Of a stretch of 64,000 nt of DNA, positions 24,660 to 38,800 are shown one piece after another. Each line of letters begins with the position of its first letter. Position 1 is the stretch's first letter. This DNA comes from Glandiceps talaboti (lineage: Eukaryota > Hemichordata > Enteropneusta > Spengelidae). The notes below the pieces were generated by a model. That model was given only the letters and a program-made list of their open reading frames with translations. It did not search any database and was not told where the DNA came from. The stretch is from contig NC_135553.1 in the NCBI RefSeq assembly GCF_964340395.1, positions 26,279,449 through 26,343,448 of the forward strand, read 5' to 3'. A program made the translations under genes and the position numbers.

Positions 24660-25290
24660 TATCTTTGCGATCATTTGGCTGTTGCTATGGGCATGGTCAT
24701 GTTGCTAGATATATATTTGCATACATTTTTTATGTATTTGTTCACTTTAATATGTATGAATTCCTGATATTATCTTTGCAATATACCTTATCATTTGGCT
24801 GTTGCTATGGGCATAGTCTCGTGGCTAGGCACATTTGCATACATTTTAAAATGTTTATTCATTTGTCTATTAATCATCTTATCTTCACAATATATGTGAT
24901 CATCTGGCTATTACTATGGGCGTGGTCTTGTTGCTAGGTCATTTGCATAATTTTTAAAACTGTTTATTCAATTGTCTATTAATCCCCATTTATCTTTGCA
25001 ATATATGTGATTATTTGGCTGTTGCTATGGGCGTGGTCAAGTTGCTAGGCAAATTTACATACACTTTTTGAATGTTTCTTCAATTGTCTATTAATCCGTT
25101 ATCTTTGTGAAATACGCGACTGTTTGGGTGTTGCTATGGGCGTGGTCACGGTTGCTATGGATATTTGCATAAATTTTTTGTTTCCCACTTGCCTACTAGA
25201 TGATGTTGTTATTTGACCAAAATATACTGCCATTTGGTTGTTGCTAAGGGCGTGGTCATGGTTGCTAGGGCCAATTGTGTCAAAATATTT
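24660..25290. repeat. About 110-bp imperfect tandem repeat, 6 copies
   Basis: Copies of TTTGGCTGTTGCTATGGGCG followed by TGGTC-TGTTGCTAGG and a TTTGCATA segment start near 24670, 24795, 24903, 25015, 25123 and 25232. Divergence between copies is high. The sequence then runs on through a non-repetitive stretch (AAGTTTCAGTCTCACTGACC) to the CA/GACA microsatellite at 25630, suggesting a composite dispersed repeat. Confidence 0.75.
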
Positions 25291-25629
25291 TGAAAAAAAT
25301 CTGCTAAATAACACTTCTAGAAACAACTCACCAAGTTTCAGTCTCACTGACCAAGTACTTTTTGAGATATAAATTTTGACCAAAAAGTCACATTTTTAGC
25401 CCTGTGTCATCATGTCATGGACAAATCTTAATTTACTCACCCCTAAAAAATGTTCCCACCAAATTTCATACCAATCTGCCCAGTAGTTTTGGAGTTTTTT
25501 GACCCAAAACCCACATCTCTGATGCAATCATTTTCATTTGAACAGTTTCCCAACTAGACACCCACGGTAATACACCAACCAAAGATCAAAGCAATCGGTC
25601 CAGCAGTATTTGACTTTAAGTTGTTTATA

Positions 25630-25667
<38 letters not shown>

Positions 25668-25837
25668 GACAGACAGACAGACACTTTGCCATGCCTATAG
25701 CACTACTGAACCTTATCAGTTCAGTTGTGCTAAAAACCATTTTTATTATTATACAACAGGTAATGACTGATACAGCATTTTCATTTAACAGGACCAGACA
25801 TACATACATACATACATACATACATACATACATACAT

Positions 25838-25912
<75 letters not shown>

Positions 25913-26052
25913 TACATACATACAGACAGACATAGACAGACATACATACATACATACATACATACATACATACATACATACATACATACATACATACATA
26001 CATACATACATACATACATACATACAGACATAGACAGACAGACAGACATAAC
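25630..26052. repeat. CA / GACA / TACA compound microsatellites
   Basis: CA run and GACA units at 25630-25683, a non-repeat spacer, then TACA, about 16 GACA units and about 27 TACA units from 25797 to 26052. Open frames on both strands are repeat artefacts. Confidence 0.95.
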
Positions 26053-26314
26053 ACATTCAAATACAGCCAGACAATAGTGAAACAAATACTGTCCTAAGAT
26101 ATTGTCGTCCCATGTCTATTTCTTGTATGGTTATTAAAGCCAGGTCAAATTGGACTATCAGAAAAGAATGATCAGTTCTGTATCCCAAACCTATTTGAAA
26201 TCATCCATAACTGTTAATACAAGGGCAACACCCTGATTTCAGCTATCAGTGAGGACCATTGTCTTCATAAAGTTCAGATTTGTTTGTCTTTTTATTAATT
26301 TGTAAGCATGAGAC

Positions 26315-26644
26315 TAGACTCTCTCACAGTCCATGGAGCTTGGCATTGCTAAAAGGCTGTTTTGTATGTACTGATATCTACCACATAATTGTATTTCAAT
26401 ATCCTTGTACTGTGGGCCTATATCAACTACATAGGGCTATTCATTCATTAACATGTTATTGTGATGCCTCAAGGGTATCCCAATAACAGGAGCATTGCAG
26501 TAGCATGTCAACAAATGATTAGCCCTATGTAGTCGATGAGGGCCAACAGTACAAGGATATTCTAGTACTATTATGCAGTAGATATTGATACAAACAAAAC
26601 AACCCATTTAGTGATGCGACACTCCAGGAATGTGAGAGCGTCTA
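26315..26644. mobile_element. Foldback element, diverged copy of the 47900 element
   Basis: Starts TAGACTCTCTCACAGTCC and ends in a matching inverted end (GGAATGTGAGAGCGTCTA). Inside, ATATCCTTGTACTGTGGGCC pairs with GGCCAACAGTACAAGGATAT, and the CTACATAGGGCTA/TAGCCCTATGTAG pair sits nearer the centre. Flanks GCATGAGAC and TCAAGAGAC match at 7 of 9 bases, a possible decayed 9-bp target duplication. It has no coding capacity. Confidence 0.7.
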
Positions 26645-27344
26645 TCAAGAGACATGAGTTGATGAGTTTTAAATAGAGGCACTGCAACTTTAAAAACAGC
26701 CCAAGCATTTACAGATCAGTAAAAAAAAATATCACACTAGAAATACATCTTCCTCACAACCACGATAATCAGTGGAAGAATTTAATGTCTTGAATATTTA
26801 CAACCATTCAATTAAAATACATTCTTAAAAATTGAAAAGTATAAATTTGTACAAAATTGACAACACACTTTAAAGTCCATCAAGGACATTATGCTGATTA
26901 ATTTCATCTTGAGTATTAATGCTTACATAGTGGTTAGAAAAAACTCACAGGCAATAAAGGAACATACATTGTTCATCTCGTCAAAGTTAAAGTATTTTAA
27001 ACTGTATCAGTTGAATAACAACCTATACCTTCTGAACCACAAAATACATCTAAAATACAGATATGTCTAAGGGTATACATAGTCAATTCATTCCTCAGAT
27101 CACACCAGTAGTTAATTTTCACTGATTTTCTTGAATGTAAATATTTACAAAAATATATTGCTGCATATTGGTTCAAATACATTTAATTCTATTTAAGAAT
27201 ATACTGATAAAAATATAATGACCCTGAATATTGTGTTTCTATTTCTATGAGAATGTATTAACAGTAAACTCACAACTTATTCACTTCGCTCAAATAACAA
27301 AAGTCTACTTCATGTACTTCATTGTAATACAAAGTCATATGGTG

Positions 27345-27530
27345 AGTGTGCATTCTTGGGAACAGTGCCCCTTTATACCATTTGAGTTTTGTTCATCAGT
27401 CACTGCAAGAAGGACATCAAGACACATCTGTTTGCAAGAGCTTTCTAACTTTTTATAATAATCTACTATTGTTCCTGTTCAGTGCTATAGAAAGTTATCT
27501 CATACATTGTATTTGGTTTTGGCACTATAT

Positions 27531-27564
<34 letters not shown>

Positions 27565-27565
27565 C
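27345..27565 (+). mobile_element. LINE 3' fragment with (GATT)n tail
   Basis: A short frame reads FISHCKKDIKTHLFARAF then stop (27446-27448); the K--LKTHLF-RAF motif ends the ORF2 protein of many CR1/L2-type LINEs. The stop is followed by about 85 bases of 3'UTR, ending GCACTATATTTTTGATTGA in a GATT microsatellite, as these elements usually do. Confidence 0.6.
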
Positions 27566-29260
27566 TGCATACTGGTTGACTCTTCTTCCTTTACATACAA
27601 TAGGGATAATCCAAATTGCTGTTACAGTAGGGGTGGTGGGGTGGGGTGGGGTGGGGGTGAGGTGACAGGGAGATTTATTTTCAAACTAGCACAACCTGGA
27701 TTGGTATTATGTAGATATATGTCAGTCAGACACTACATCTTCAGCATGTTCCAAAGACAGTATGGATTACTTTTAGTAACTGACAAAGTTAGTATCAAAG
27801 TTTGAGGACTACAAAACTCAAATGTAGAAATGCACTCAAAATTTTGAAACCCTGCATTTATATGTATTGTAACATTCAACGTTAACATGCTGTGTGAGTT
27901 GCAATGTAAATTTGTATACTGTACAACACGGGCATGAATTTTGCACAGATCTATTCAAAGAGTAGATTGTTTGTTTGTTTGTTTGGTGATTATCTACATA
28001 GCAGAACTACTATGCAAGTACATGACATTACATTACTCAGTTGATGACAGTATACTCTAATACGAGTAATTTAAAAATGTTCCTAGATTTACACTTTGAT
28101 GACAAACAATAAAATGGTGTTGGCTGTTTACTATTTACACAAGGTCATCAAGCCAGTGTACATAGTACCATCCATATAACTACAAGACAACTACTACAGA
28201 TAATTAGGAGTGAACTGTGTTGAAAAGATCTGTTGTATTTTGAAGCAAGAAAAACTGAAAACTAGTAAAAAGTTAGGCCAAAAAAAAGAAAAAATGAAAA
28301 AAGAATTGTTTCTGGTCATCACACATCACATCTGCACATCACAACTACAGAGCCAATCATGAACAAGCAAATGACATCTGTCCCACATACATACTTGTTC
28401 TAAAGTACTAAATGAAAAGAACAGTAACTGCCATGAATACATGTAGTAGATTGAGTGAGAGATTTGCTGAGAATTTAAAAAAAAAAACACACAAAAAAAA
28501 ACGTCATCACACCACTTTAGACAAAATGTCTTGATGACCTGAAACAATTCTTTTTCTCTTTTTTGAGCCTTATTGCTACTATGGATTTCATCATTGAAGA
28601 AAAAATGTCATAGAATACTACATATATAACGTTTAAAGACATTATGACTATACTGATTACATGTGAATTCAACTAACCAACTGACTCGGTTTACCAGTTC
28701 ACTTGTGCTAAGGAGCCATAATTTGAAAAAATTGAAATCTATTATAAATACAACTAAATATTGATAATTTGGTTAGTCCTGTAAGTAACCAGCCAGCTCA
28801 GATGTAACAAGTTTGATGTTTGACCTGCATACTCAAAACAAGCAACTGAACAGAAGAGCTGAAAAAGTTACAACAATTCTGACCTCAACATTTTTGAAAT
28901 TAAATTGCATTACATGTTGATAAAAGTAATGTCACTAGAGAAACATTAAAATGAATTATTGTATGATATGATATATGTAGTAAATGATTACTCTGTATTA
29001 GATATACTTGTCATGGCAGTGAAACAATTGCCATGAATAAAGTTTTATATTTCCAGTCTTGACTCCATTACCATTGCACAAATACTGTCATCTGACAAGA
29101 GATATCAAACATTCATGGTGTACAATAATCCATGTAGTATATCATACACATGTCTTGATAGTGTGAGGCTCAGTTCATGATGAGTTTGTTGCTATTATAC
29201 ACACACTGCAAATCAACATGGAATATCATAAATCACTTTTCACAGCCAATATTGTGATTC
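27566..29260. other. Region beyond the TMC stop; no separate gene seen
   Basis: This lies past the TMC stop on its 3' side and may contain its 3'UTR. A GGGGT-rich patch is at 27629-27660 and a GTTT run near 27969. I see no exon, RNA gene or tandem array. An AATAAA for the minus strand sits at 27679-27674. Confidence 0.4.
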
Positions 29261-29584
29261 AGAATTGTTAGTTTTGGATGTGTCATGATTTGACATCCTC
29301 AGTAGTCAACTGCCTCAAATCTATCCTCTTCCCAGGACAAAAGAATTGTTAGTTTTGGACTTGTCATGATTTGACATCCTCAGTAGTCAACTGCCTCAAA
29401 TCTATCCTCTTCCCAGGACAAAAGAATTGTTAGTTTTGGACTTGTCATGATTTGACATCCTCAGTAGTCAACTGCCTCAAATCTATCCTCTTCCCAGGAC
29501 AAAAGAATTGTTAGTTTTGGACTTGTCATGATTTGACATCCTCAGTAGTCAACTGCCTCAAATCTATCCTCTTCCCAGGACAAA
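29261..29584 (-). repeat. Four 81-bp repeats directly after the TMC stop codon, in frame
   Basis: Units at 29261-29341, 29342-29422, 29423-29503 and 29504-29584, almost identical, with 7 bases of a fifth before the stop codon. On the minus strand each unit is 27 codons, open in the TMC frame except for one TGA, and contains LLSWEEDRFEAVDY followed by that TGA. The unit length is a multiple of three and the frame is continuous with exon 17 through TAA-ATG. This is either 3'UTR repeat DNA or a decayed or recoded C-terminus. Confidence 0.9.
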
Positions 29585-29595
29585 AGAATTGCCAT

Positions 29596-29896
29596 TTATG
29601 ATTGCCTTGAATCATGAGCAGCTTCCTCCTCTATCCAGGTTTCAATATCTGCAGTTGATGTTTGATCAGTTATTTGCATATGCATGGCAGAACCATTGAT
29701 ATCTTCTCCATGCTGAGCTCTTGTCAGACTGGCTTTGTATTGTCTTTGTTGATCCTTAGGCAGTTGTTTAACTCTGTCTTGTAACATTTTTAACAGGAAC
29801 ATCTTATCCTTGCCATCCACACCAATCTGAAATCTAAGTTTCTTGATTTGCTGGGAGCTTCCAGTAGATATAGCTTTGTAATAGTAAACAGCCAGG
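29596..29896 (-). CDS. TMC: TMC exon 17: last exon and C-terminal tail
   Basis: One hundred codons including stop. It begins with the end of the last membrane helix (CLAVYYYKAI), then a cytosolic tail with FQIGVDGKDKMFLLKML and a Gln/Arg-rich helix, ending EEEAAHDSRQS and TAA (29598-29596). The stop is followed directly, in frame, by ATG and 16 further open codons to a TGA. Four exact 81-bp repeats continue the same frame (see the 29261-29584 entry). An AATAAA on this strand is visible near 27679-27674, but I cannot fix the polyadenylation site. Confidence 0.85.
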
Positions 29897-32800
29897 CTGA
29901 AAAATGACAACATTTGATTTAGTTAACAATATGCTATACGAGAGAGTCATGGTGTGAGGGCATGGGTACATTAGATCTGTTTTCTAGTGACAAAATGAGG
30001 TATGTCATGGTGTGAGGGCATGGGTACATTAGATCTGTTTTCTAGTGACAAAATGAGGTATGTCATGGTGTGAGGGCATGGGTACATTAGTTCTGTTTTC
30101 TAGTGACAAAATGAGGTATGTCATGGTGTGAGGGCATGGGTACATTAGATCTGTTTTCTAGTGACAAAATGAGGTATGTCATGGTGTGAGGGCATGGGTA
30201 CATTAGATCTGTTTTCTAGTGACAAAATGAGGTATGTCATGGTGTGAGGGCATGGGTACATTAGATCTGTTTTCTAGTGACAAAATGAGGTATGTCATGG
30301 TGTGAGGGCATGGGTACATTAGATCTGTTTTCTAGTGACAAAATGAGGTATGTCATGGTGTGAGGGCATGGGTACATTAGATCTGTTTTCTAGTGACAAA
30401 ATGAGGTATGTCATGGTGTGAGGGCATGGGTACATTAGATCTGTTTTCTAGTGACAAAATGAGGTATGTCATGGTGTGACATATGTAGGGCATGTGTAAA
30501 TTCATAGTGTAATATGTAAATTCAACTTACCATAGACACAACATGAAGAGTAGAATTGTACCAGGTGAGAATAGAATGTCAAGTATTCTGTAAATCCAAC
30601 TCAATGTTTCACTTGAAGCCCAAGTGTTCAATAAAACAAATACAACATCATACATATAGGAGAGATGACGGAACGGACCACAGTGATTGGATGATGGAAT
30701 ACTGTAATAAACAACAAAGGTTGTATTGTGAGGAGAAGCTGGGTCAGTTTGATTCACACACTTGTTAACATCTACTAAATTAGGGACAATCGTGCAATGT
30801 CACTCACAAGCTAAATAAACAAACTTCATTTGTTCAGGTGGGAGAGGGTCTGGTGTCAACATGATTACTGAACTTCACTTTCGCACTAAAACCAAATTGA
30901 GAAAACTTTCACGCCTTCAATGATAACAGGTTCAGATTTACTACCGAGATGTTTAGTTGATTAAACTTTACTTCTAATGTGATATAGAGTGCTGGGTTTC
31001 CAGTAGTATTTGAATGTGTTTACCATCATGTGCTTACATTGCATTGATCATAGTGGTATGACCACTAAAATTTTCATTTTGGTTTACATTATATATAAAT
31101 GTAATGATGTCACACTTGTGAATGTTCATTATGGGGAGGGTTTTTTTTGAGCTTGTATGACATTGTGCAATCCTCCCTTATGCTTTGGGACATTATGTTG
31201 TGGTGAGAAGCTGAGTAAGTTTGATTCACACATTTGTCTACTAATGAAATACATTGGGACATTATGTTTGAGATGAAGATGAGCTAATTTGAAACTCCAA
31301 AAGTTGGGATTAATTAAATATATTTTGAGAAAATGGAGAGTGATAGTTTGTAGATAAGATTGAAATAATTGCATTGCTTGATTTATTTTGACACATGACT
31401 TGGCAACATAGGCCGAGTCTCATGACTTTGCCAACATTGGCCAAGTCACATGACTTAGGCAACATTGCCCGAGTCACATGACTTTGCCAACATTGGCCGA
31501 GTCTCATGACTTTGCCAACATTGGCCGAGTCACATGAATTTATCAGCTTACCTGATGACACTGTATCCCACAGCCCCTGCAGTGATAAAGAACATTGTCA
31601 ACAGCATTCCTATGAAGACAGTGGTAGTTCTACCAGCCCGCCAAGGAACCAAGGATGGAGTACAATTGGCTATGACACTAACCTGTCAAATTAATAACAA
31701 ATCACAAGAAAGGTGTTATAATGTACGTAAGTAGGTAACTGCACAAAATAAACAATTGTAAAATAATGAACATAAAACAATAACTCTATAGTTGAGAACG
31801 GTAACAACTTTTAGACGGGGTAAGTTTGTAAGATCATATTGGAATTTTGTAATAAAACTAAAAGTATAGAAAGTAAAACATGTCTCTATGAAAGTCTTTG
31901 TAATAATGATTTTGTTGTTGACAGAAAGTAGAGGAGATAATTTCAACAAGATATGGGAAATGGACAAAGGTGGTAGAAAATTGATCAAAACATGAAGACT
32001 TACCCTTTTAACATGATAGAGTAGAGTACATGAAGACTTACCCTTTTAACATGATAGAATAGAGTACAACATGAAGACTTACCCTTTTAACATGATAGAG
32101 TACAACATGAAGACTTACCCTTTTAACATAAAGTAGAGTACAACATGAAGACTTACCCTTTTCACATGATAAAGTAGAGTACAACATGAAGACTTACCCT
32201 TTCAACATAGAATAGAGTACAACATGAAGACTTACCCTTTTAACATGATAGAGTAGAGTACAACATGAAGACTTACCCTTTTAACATAGATAAAGTAGAG
32301 TACAACATGAAGACTTACCCTTTTAACATGATAGAGTAGAGTACAACATGAAGACTTACCCTTTTAACATGATAAAGTAGAGTACAACATGAAGACTTAC
32401 CCTTTTAACATAGAATAGAGTACAACATGAAGACTTACCCTTTTAACATAGATAAAGTAGAGTACAACATGAAGACTTACCCTTTTCACATAGAATAGAG
32501 TACAACATGAAGACTTACCCTTTTAACATGATAAAGTAGAGTACATGAAGACTTACCCTTTTAACATGATAGAGTAGAGTACAACATGAAGACTTACCCT
32601 TTTAACATGATAAAGTAGAGTACAACATGAAGACTTACCCTTTTAACATAGAATAGAGTACAACATGAAGACTTACCCTTTTAACATAAAGTAGAGTACA
32701 ACATGAAGACTTACCCTTTTAACATAGAATAGAGTACAACATGAAGACTTACCCTTTTAACATAGATAAAGTAGAGTACAACATGAAGACTTACCCTTTT

Positions 32801-35800
32801 AACATAGAATAGAGTACAACATGAAGACTTACCCTTTTAACATGATAAAGTAGAGTACAACATGAAGACTTACCCTTTTAACATGATAGAGTAGAGTACA
32901 ACATGAAGACTTACCCTTTTAACATAGATAGAGTAGAGTACATGAAGACTTACCCTTTTAACATGATAGAATAGAGTACAACATGAAGACTTACCCTTTT
33001 AACATGATAGAGTACAACATGAAGACTTACCCTTTTAACATGATAGAGTAGAGTACAACATGAAGACTTACCCTTTTAACATAGATAAAGTAGAGTACAA
33101 CATGAAGACTTACCCTTTTCACATGATAAAGTAGAGTACAACATGAAGACTTACCCTTTCAACATAGAATAGAGTACAACATGAAGACTTACCCTTTTAA
33201 CATGATAGAGTAGAGTACAACATGAAGACTTACCCTTTTAACATAGATAAAGTAGAGTACAACATGAAGACTTACCCTTTTAACATGATAGAGTAGAGTA
33301 CAACATGAAGACTTACCCTTTTAACATGATAAAGTAGAGTACATGAAGACTTACCCTTTTAACATAGAATAGAGTACAACATGAAGACTTACCCTTTTAA
33401 CATAGATAAAGTAGAGTACAACATGAAGACTTACCCTTTTAACATAGAATAGAGTACAACATGAAGACTTACCCTTTTAACATGATAAAGTAGAGTACAA
33501 CATGAAGACTTACCCTTTTAACATGATAGAGTAGAGTACAACATGAAGACTTACCCTTTTAACATAGATAGAGTACAACATGAAGACTTACCCTTTTAAC
33601 ATAGATAGAGTACAACATGAAGACTTACCCTTTTAACATAGATAGAGTACAACATGAAGACTTACCCTTTTAACATAGATAGAGTACAACATGAAGACTT
33701 ACCCTTTTAACATAGAATAATATAATCAGTTTCAACATACAAATGATTACCAGCAGTGGAGAATAGAACATACCAAGCCTGGATATAAAAACAAATTGCA
33801 TTGGTCAGTAAGTGATCACATGACTGTCTGGTATGCAAAACAGTACTGTAAGTGAAACTACTATTGGGTGCAGCAGCAAGTGTAGAATTCAAAGTACCTA
33901 CCACTGTTACTTGTGCCACTCATATCTGTTGATGATGTATTGGTGATTCAACATTACAACATCACTTAATTAGAGTTAATTAGAGAATTATTCGGTGATG
34001 TTTTGACCACATTGTTTAACACTACTAATGCTTCTTTCAATTTGTACAATGCACAATGATGGAAAGATAACATACCATAAATTGTCTCATTAGAAATTTG
34101 GGACAAAAACAGTTGTCTTACTAAGTTATGACTACACTACTAAATGACACTAATGGCAGAACATTGGCTACACTACTAAATGACATTAATGGCAGAACAT
34201 TGCTACACTACTAAATGACATTAATGGCAGAACACTACTAAATTACATTGGCTACACTACACAAATCAAAATTCGTCATCATGGAGTTGTTCAACTCCTT
34301 AGTCAGACCACACATCAAATATGCCGTTCAGTTTTGGAACCCATTCTACAAAAAAGACATTGACTTTCTCAAAAAAATACAAAGGCGAGCTACAAAGCTG
34401 TTACCAGATCTGAGAAATTTAAGTTATGCAGTTAGACTAAGGACACTAAATATAACCACTTTGGAAGAACGAAGGCGGAGAGGTGACTTGATTCAAGTGT
34501 TTCGTTTAATCAAGGGATTTGATAAAAGTGACTATGAGCTACTATTTAAGCTTCACCAAACCAACAGGACATGAGGACACTCACTAAAACTTGTTAAATC
34601 TACAGTTAGACTGGATACTAGGAAATATTTCTTCTCTCAGCGTGTCATATCTCAATGGAACAATTTACCAGAACACATCATCCCAGCCAAAACTATTGTG
34701 GACTTTAAAATTAGACTGGACCAGTACATGAACACTACAAGGGATTATATGAGCCTTTGAGGCTCTCTTCCCTGTCTTGCCATGGTTAATTTACAACCAT
34801 GGCAAAATCACATTAAATCATGTTAAATCACACTAATGGCAGAACATTGGCTACACTACTAAATGACATTAATGGCAGAACATTGGCTACACTACTAAAT
34901 GACATTAATGGCAGAACATTGGCTACACTACTAAATGACATTAATGGCAGAACATTGGCTACACTACTAAATGACATTAATGGCAGAACAATGGCTACAC
35001 TACTAAATGACACTAATGGCAGAACATTGGCTACACCACTAAATGACATTAATGGCAGAACATTCATGCATTGTTCTTTAAATTGTCTAGGTAGAAGTAA
35101 GGTATACACTTTGATTTGATTGGTGTACAAGTTAATTCATGATAGTTCACTAATCTTACCATGTCAGTGCCTGGGCCTGAATAAGTTCCATAGTATTCCT
35201 GGCAATATCAAATTCTGGTTTATTCCATTTTTTGCAGCAGTAATCACTAAAAATTCTGTTTTAAGAAAGACAAACAAGTAAGGCAAATGTTGGAGGTTAA
35301 TAACAACAACAATCTTCCTCTTTACTGGATAGTTCTTTCAGCATATATACACTTGTCTGCCAAGAGGTCAAGTGAAAGTCGTCCCTCCTGGGTGAGTTAT
35401 ATTGTTAGTAGACACTCTTCTTTCTTATAGCATTGCCAATTTATTGAAACCCAGACTAGGTCTAGAATCCAAACTGCAGTTTTAAGAGGCAAATGGTTTA
35501 ACTACTCAGCTACTGAAAACTCTTAGGTGATCAATAGACTAAGTTCATTTGTATCAAATACCTTTGAACCACAACTAGGAAAAGGAATGTATAAATATTT
35601 ATTTATGTACTATATTATACTAAAATCATTGAAAACTACACTTGCTGTAACTACAGTTTTTCTCCCATCTGAAAATTTAACTTTCAAATTCAAAGACAAT
35701 TGCAAGAACTGAATATTGTCAATATTTTCTATTTTACTTCTTGGTGCAGTGACATAATGATTTAATATCTTGACATCATTGTATTGGGTGCAGTGACATA

Positions 35801-38800
35801 ATGATTTAATATTTTGACATCATTGTATTGGGTGCAGTGACATAATGATTTAATATCTTGACATCATTGTATTGGGTGCAGTGACATAATGATTTAATAT
35901 CTTGACATCATTGTATTGGGTGCAGTGACATAATGATTTAATATCTTGACATCATTGTATTGGGTGTAATGACATAATGATTTAATATCTTGACATCATT
36001 GTATTGGGTGCAGTGTCATAATGATTTAATATCTTGACATCATTATATTGGGTGTAATGACATAATGATTTAATATCTTGACATCATTGTATTGGGTGCA
36101 GTGACATAATGATATAATATCTTGACATCATTGTATTGGGTGCAGTGACATAATGATTTAATATCTTGACATCATTGTATTGGGTGCAGTGACATAATGA
36201 TTTAATATCTTGACATCATTATATTGGGTGTAATGACATAATGATTTAATATCTTGACATCATTGTATTGGGTGCAGTGACATAATGATATAATATCTTG
36301 ACATCATTGTATTGGGTGCAGTGACATAATGATTTAATATCTTGACATCATTGTATTGGGTGTAATGACATAATGATTTAATATCTTGACATCATTATAT
36401 TGGGTGCAGTGACATAATGATTTAATATCTTGACATCATTGTATTGGGTGTAATGACATAATGATTTAATATCTTGACATCATTATATTGGGTGCAGTGA
36501 CATAATGATTTAATATCTTGACATCATTGTACTGGGTGCAGTGACATAATGATTTAATATCTTGACATCATTATATTGGGTGCAGTGACATAATGATTTA
36601 ATATCTTGACATCATTGTATTGGGTGTAATGACATAATGATTTAATATCTTGACATCATTGTACTGGGTGCAGTGACATAATGATTTAATATCTTGACAT
36701 CATTGTATTGGGTGCAGTGACATAATGATTTAATATCTTGACATCATTGTATTGGGTGTAATGACATAATGATTTAATATCTTGACATCATTGTATTGGG
36801 TGCAGTGACATAATGATATAATATCTTGACATCATTGTATTGGGTGTAATGACATAATGATTTAATATTTTGACATCATTGTATTGGGTGCAGTGACATA
36901 ATGATTTAATATCTTGACATCATTGTATTGGGTGCAGTGACATAATGATATAATATCTTGACATCATTGTATTGGGTGTAATGACATAATGATTTAATAT
37001 CTTGACATCATTGTATTGGGTGTAATGACATAATGATTTAATATCTTGACATCATTGTATTGGGTGCAGTGACATAATGATTTAATATCTTGACATCATT
37101 GTATTGGGTGCAGTGACATAATGATTTAATATCTTGACATCATTGTATTGGGTGCAGTGACATAATGATATAATATCTTGACATCATTGTATTGGGTGCA
37201 GTGACATAATGATTTAATATCTTGACATCATTGTATTGGGTGTAATGACATAATGATTTAATATCTTGACATCATTGTATTGGGTGCAGTGACATAATGA
37301 TATAATATCTTGACATCATTGTATTGGGTGCAGTGACATAATGATATAATATCTTGACATCATTGTATTGGGTGTAATGACATAATGATTTAATATCTTG
37401 ACATCATTGTATTGGGTGCAGTGACATAATGATTTAATATCTTGACATCATTGTATTGGGTGTAATGACATAATGATTTAATATCTTGACATCATTGTAT
37501 TGGGTGCAGTGACATAATGATTTAATATCTTGACATCATTGTATTGGGTGCAGTGACATAATGATTTAATATCTTGACATCATTGTATTGGGTGTAATGA
37601 CATAATGATTTAATATCTTGACATCATTGTATTGGGTGCAGTGACATAATGATTTAATATCTTGACATCATTGTATTGGGTGTAATGACATAATGATTTA
37701 ATATCTTGACATCATTGTATTGGGTGCAGTGACATAATGATTTAATATCTTGACATCATTGTATTGGGTGTAATGACATAATGATTTAATATCTTGACAT
37801 CATTGTATTGGGTGCAGTGACATAATGATTTAATATCTTGACATCATTGTATTGGGTGCAGTGACATAATGATATAATATCTTGACATCATTGTATTGGG
37901 TGCAGTGACATAATGATTTAATATCTTGACATCATTGTATTGGGTGTAATGACATAATGATATAATATCTTGACATCATTGTATTGGGTGCAGTGACATA
38001 ATGATATAATATCTTGACATCATTGTATTGGGTGTAATGACATAATGATTTAATATCTTGACATCATTGTATTGGGTGCAGTGACATAATGATATAATAT
38101 CTTGACATCATTGTATTGGGTGCAGTGACATAATGATTTAATATCTTGACATCATTGTATTGGGTGTAATGACATAATGATTTAATATCTTGACATCATT
38201 GTATTGGGTGCAGTGACATAATGATATAATATCTTGACATCATTGTATTGGGTGCAGTGACATAATGATTTAATATCTTGACATCATTGTATTGGGTGTA
38301 ATGACATAATGATTTAATATCTTGACATCATTGTATTGGGTGCAGTGACATAATGATTTAATATCTTGACATCATTGTATTGGGTGCAGTGACATAATGA
38401 TATAATATCTTGACATCATTGTATTGGGTGTAATGACATAATGATTTAATATCTTGACATCATTGTATTGGGTGCAGTGACATAATGATTTAATATCTTG
38501 ACATCATTGTATTGGGTGCAGTGACATAATGATTTAATATCTTGACATCATTGTATTGGGTGCAGTGACATAATGATATAATATCTTGACATCATTGTAT
38601 TGGGTGCAGTGACATAATGATTTAATATCTTGACATCATTGTATTGGGTGCAGTGACATAATGATTTAATATTTTGACATCATTGTATTGGGTGCAGTGA
38701 CATAATGATATAATATCTTGACATCATTGTATTGGGTGCAGTGACATAATGATATAATATCTTGACATCATTGTATTGGGTGTAATGACATAATGATTTA

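Noticed and set aside
25534-26085. Open frames of 91-183 codons in GACA/TACA repeats
   Set aside because: Microsatellite artefact, present on both strands at once.
34820-35130. About 100-codon frames on both strands with a 12-residue repeat
   Set aside because: A 36-bp repeat keeps any open frame open. There is no family match, and antisense openness shows it is structural.
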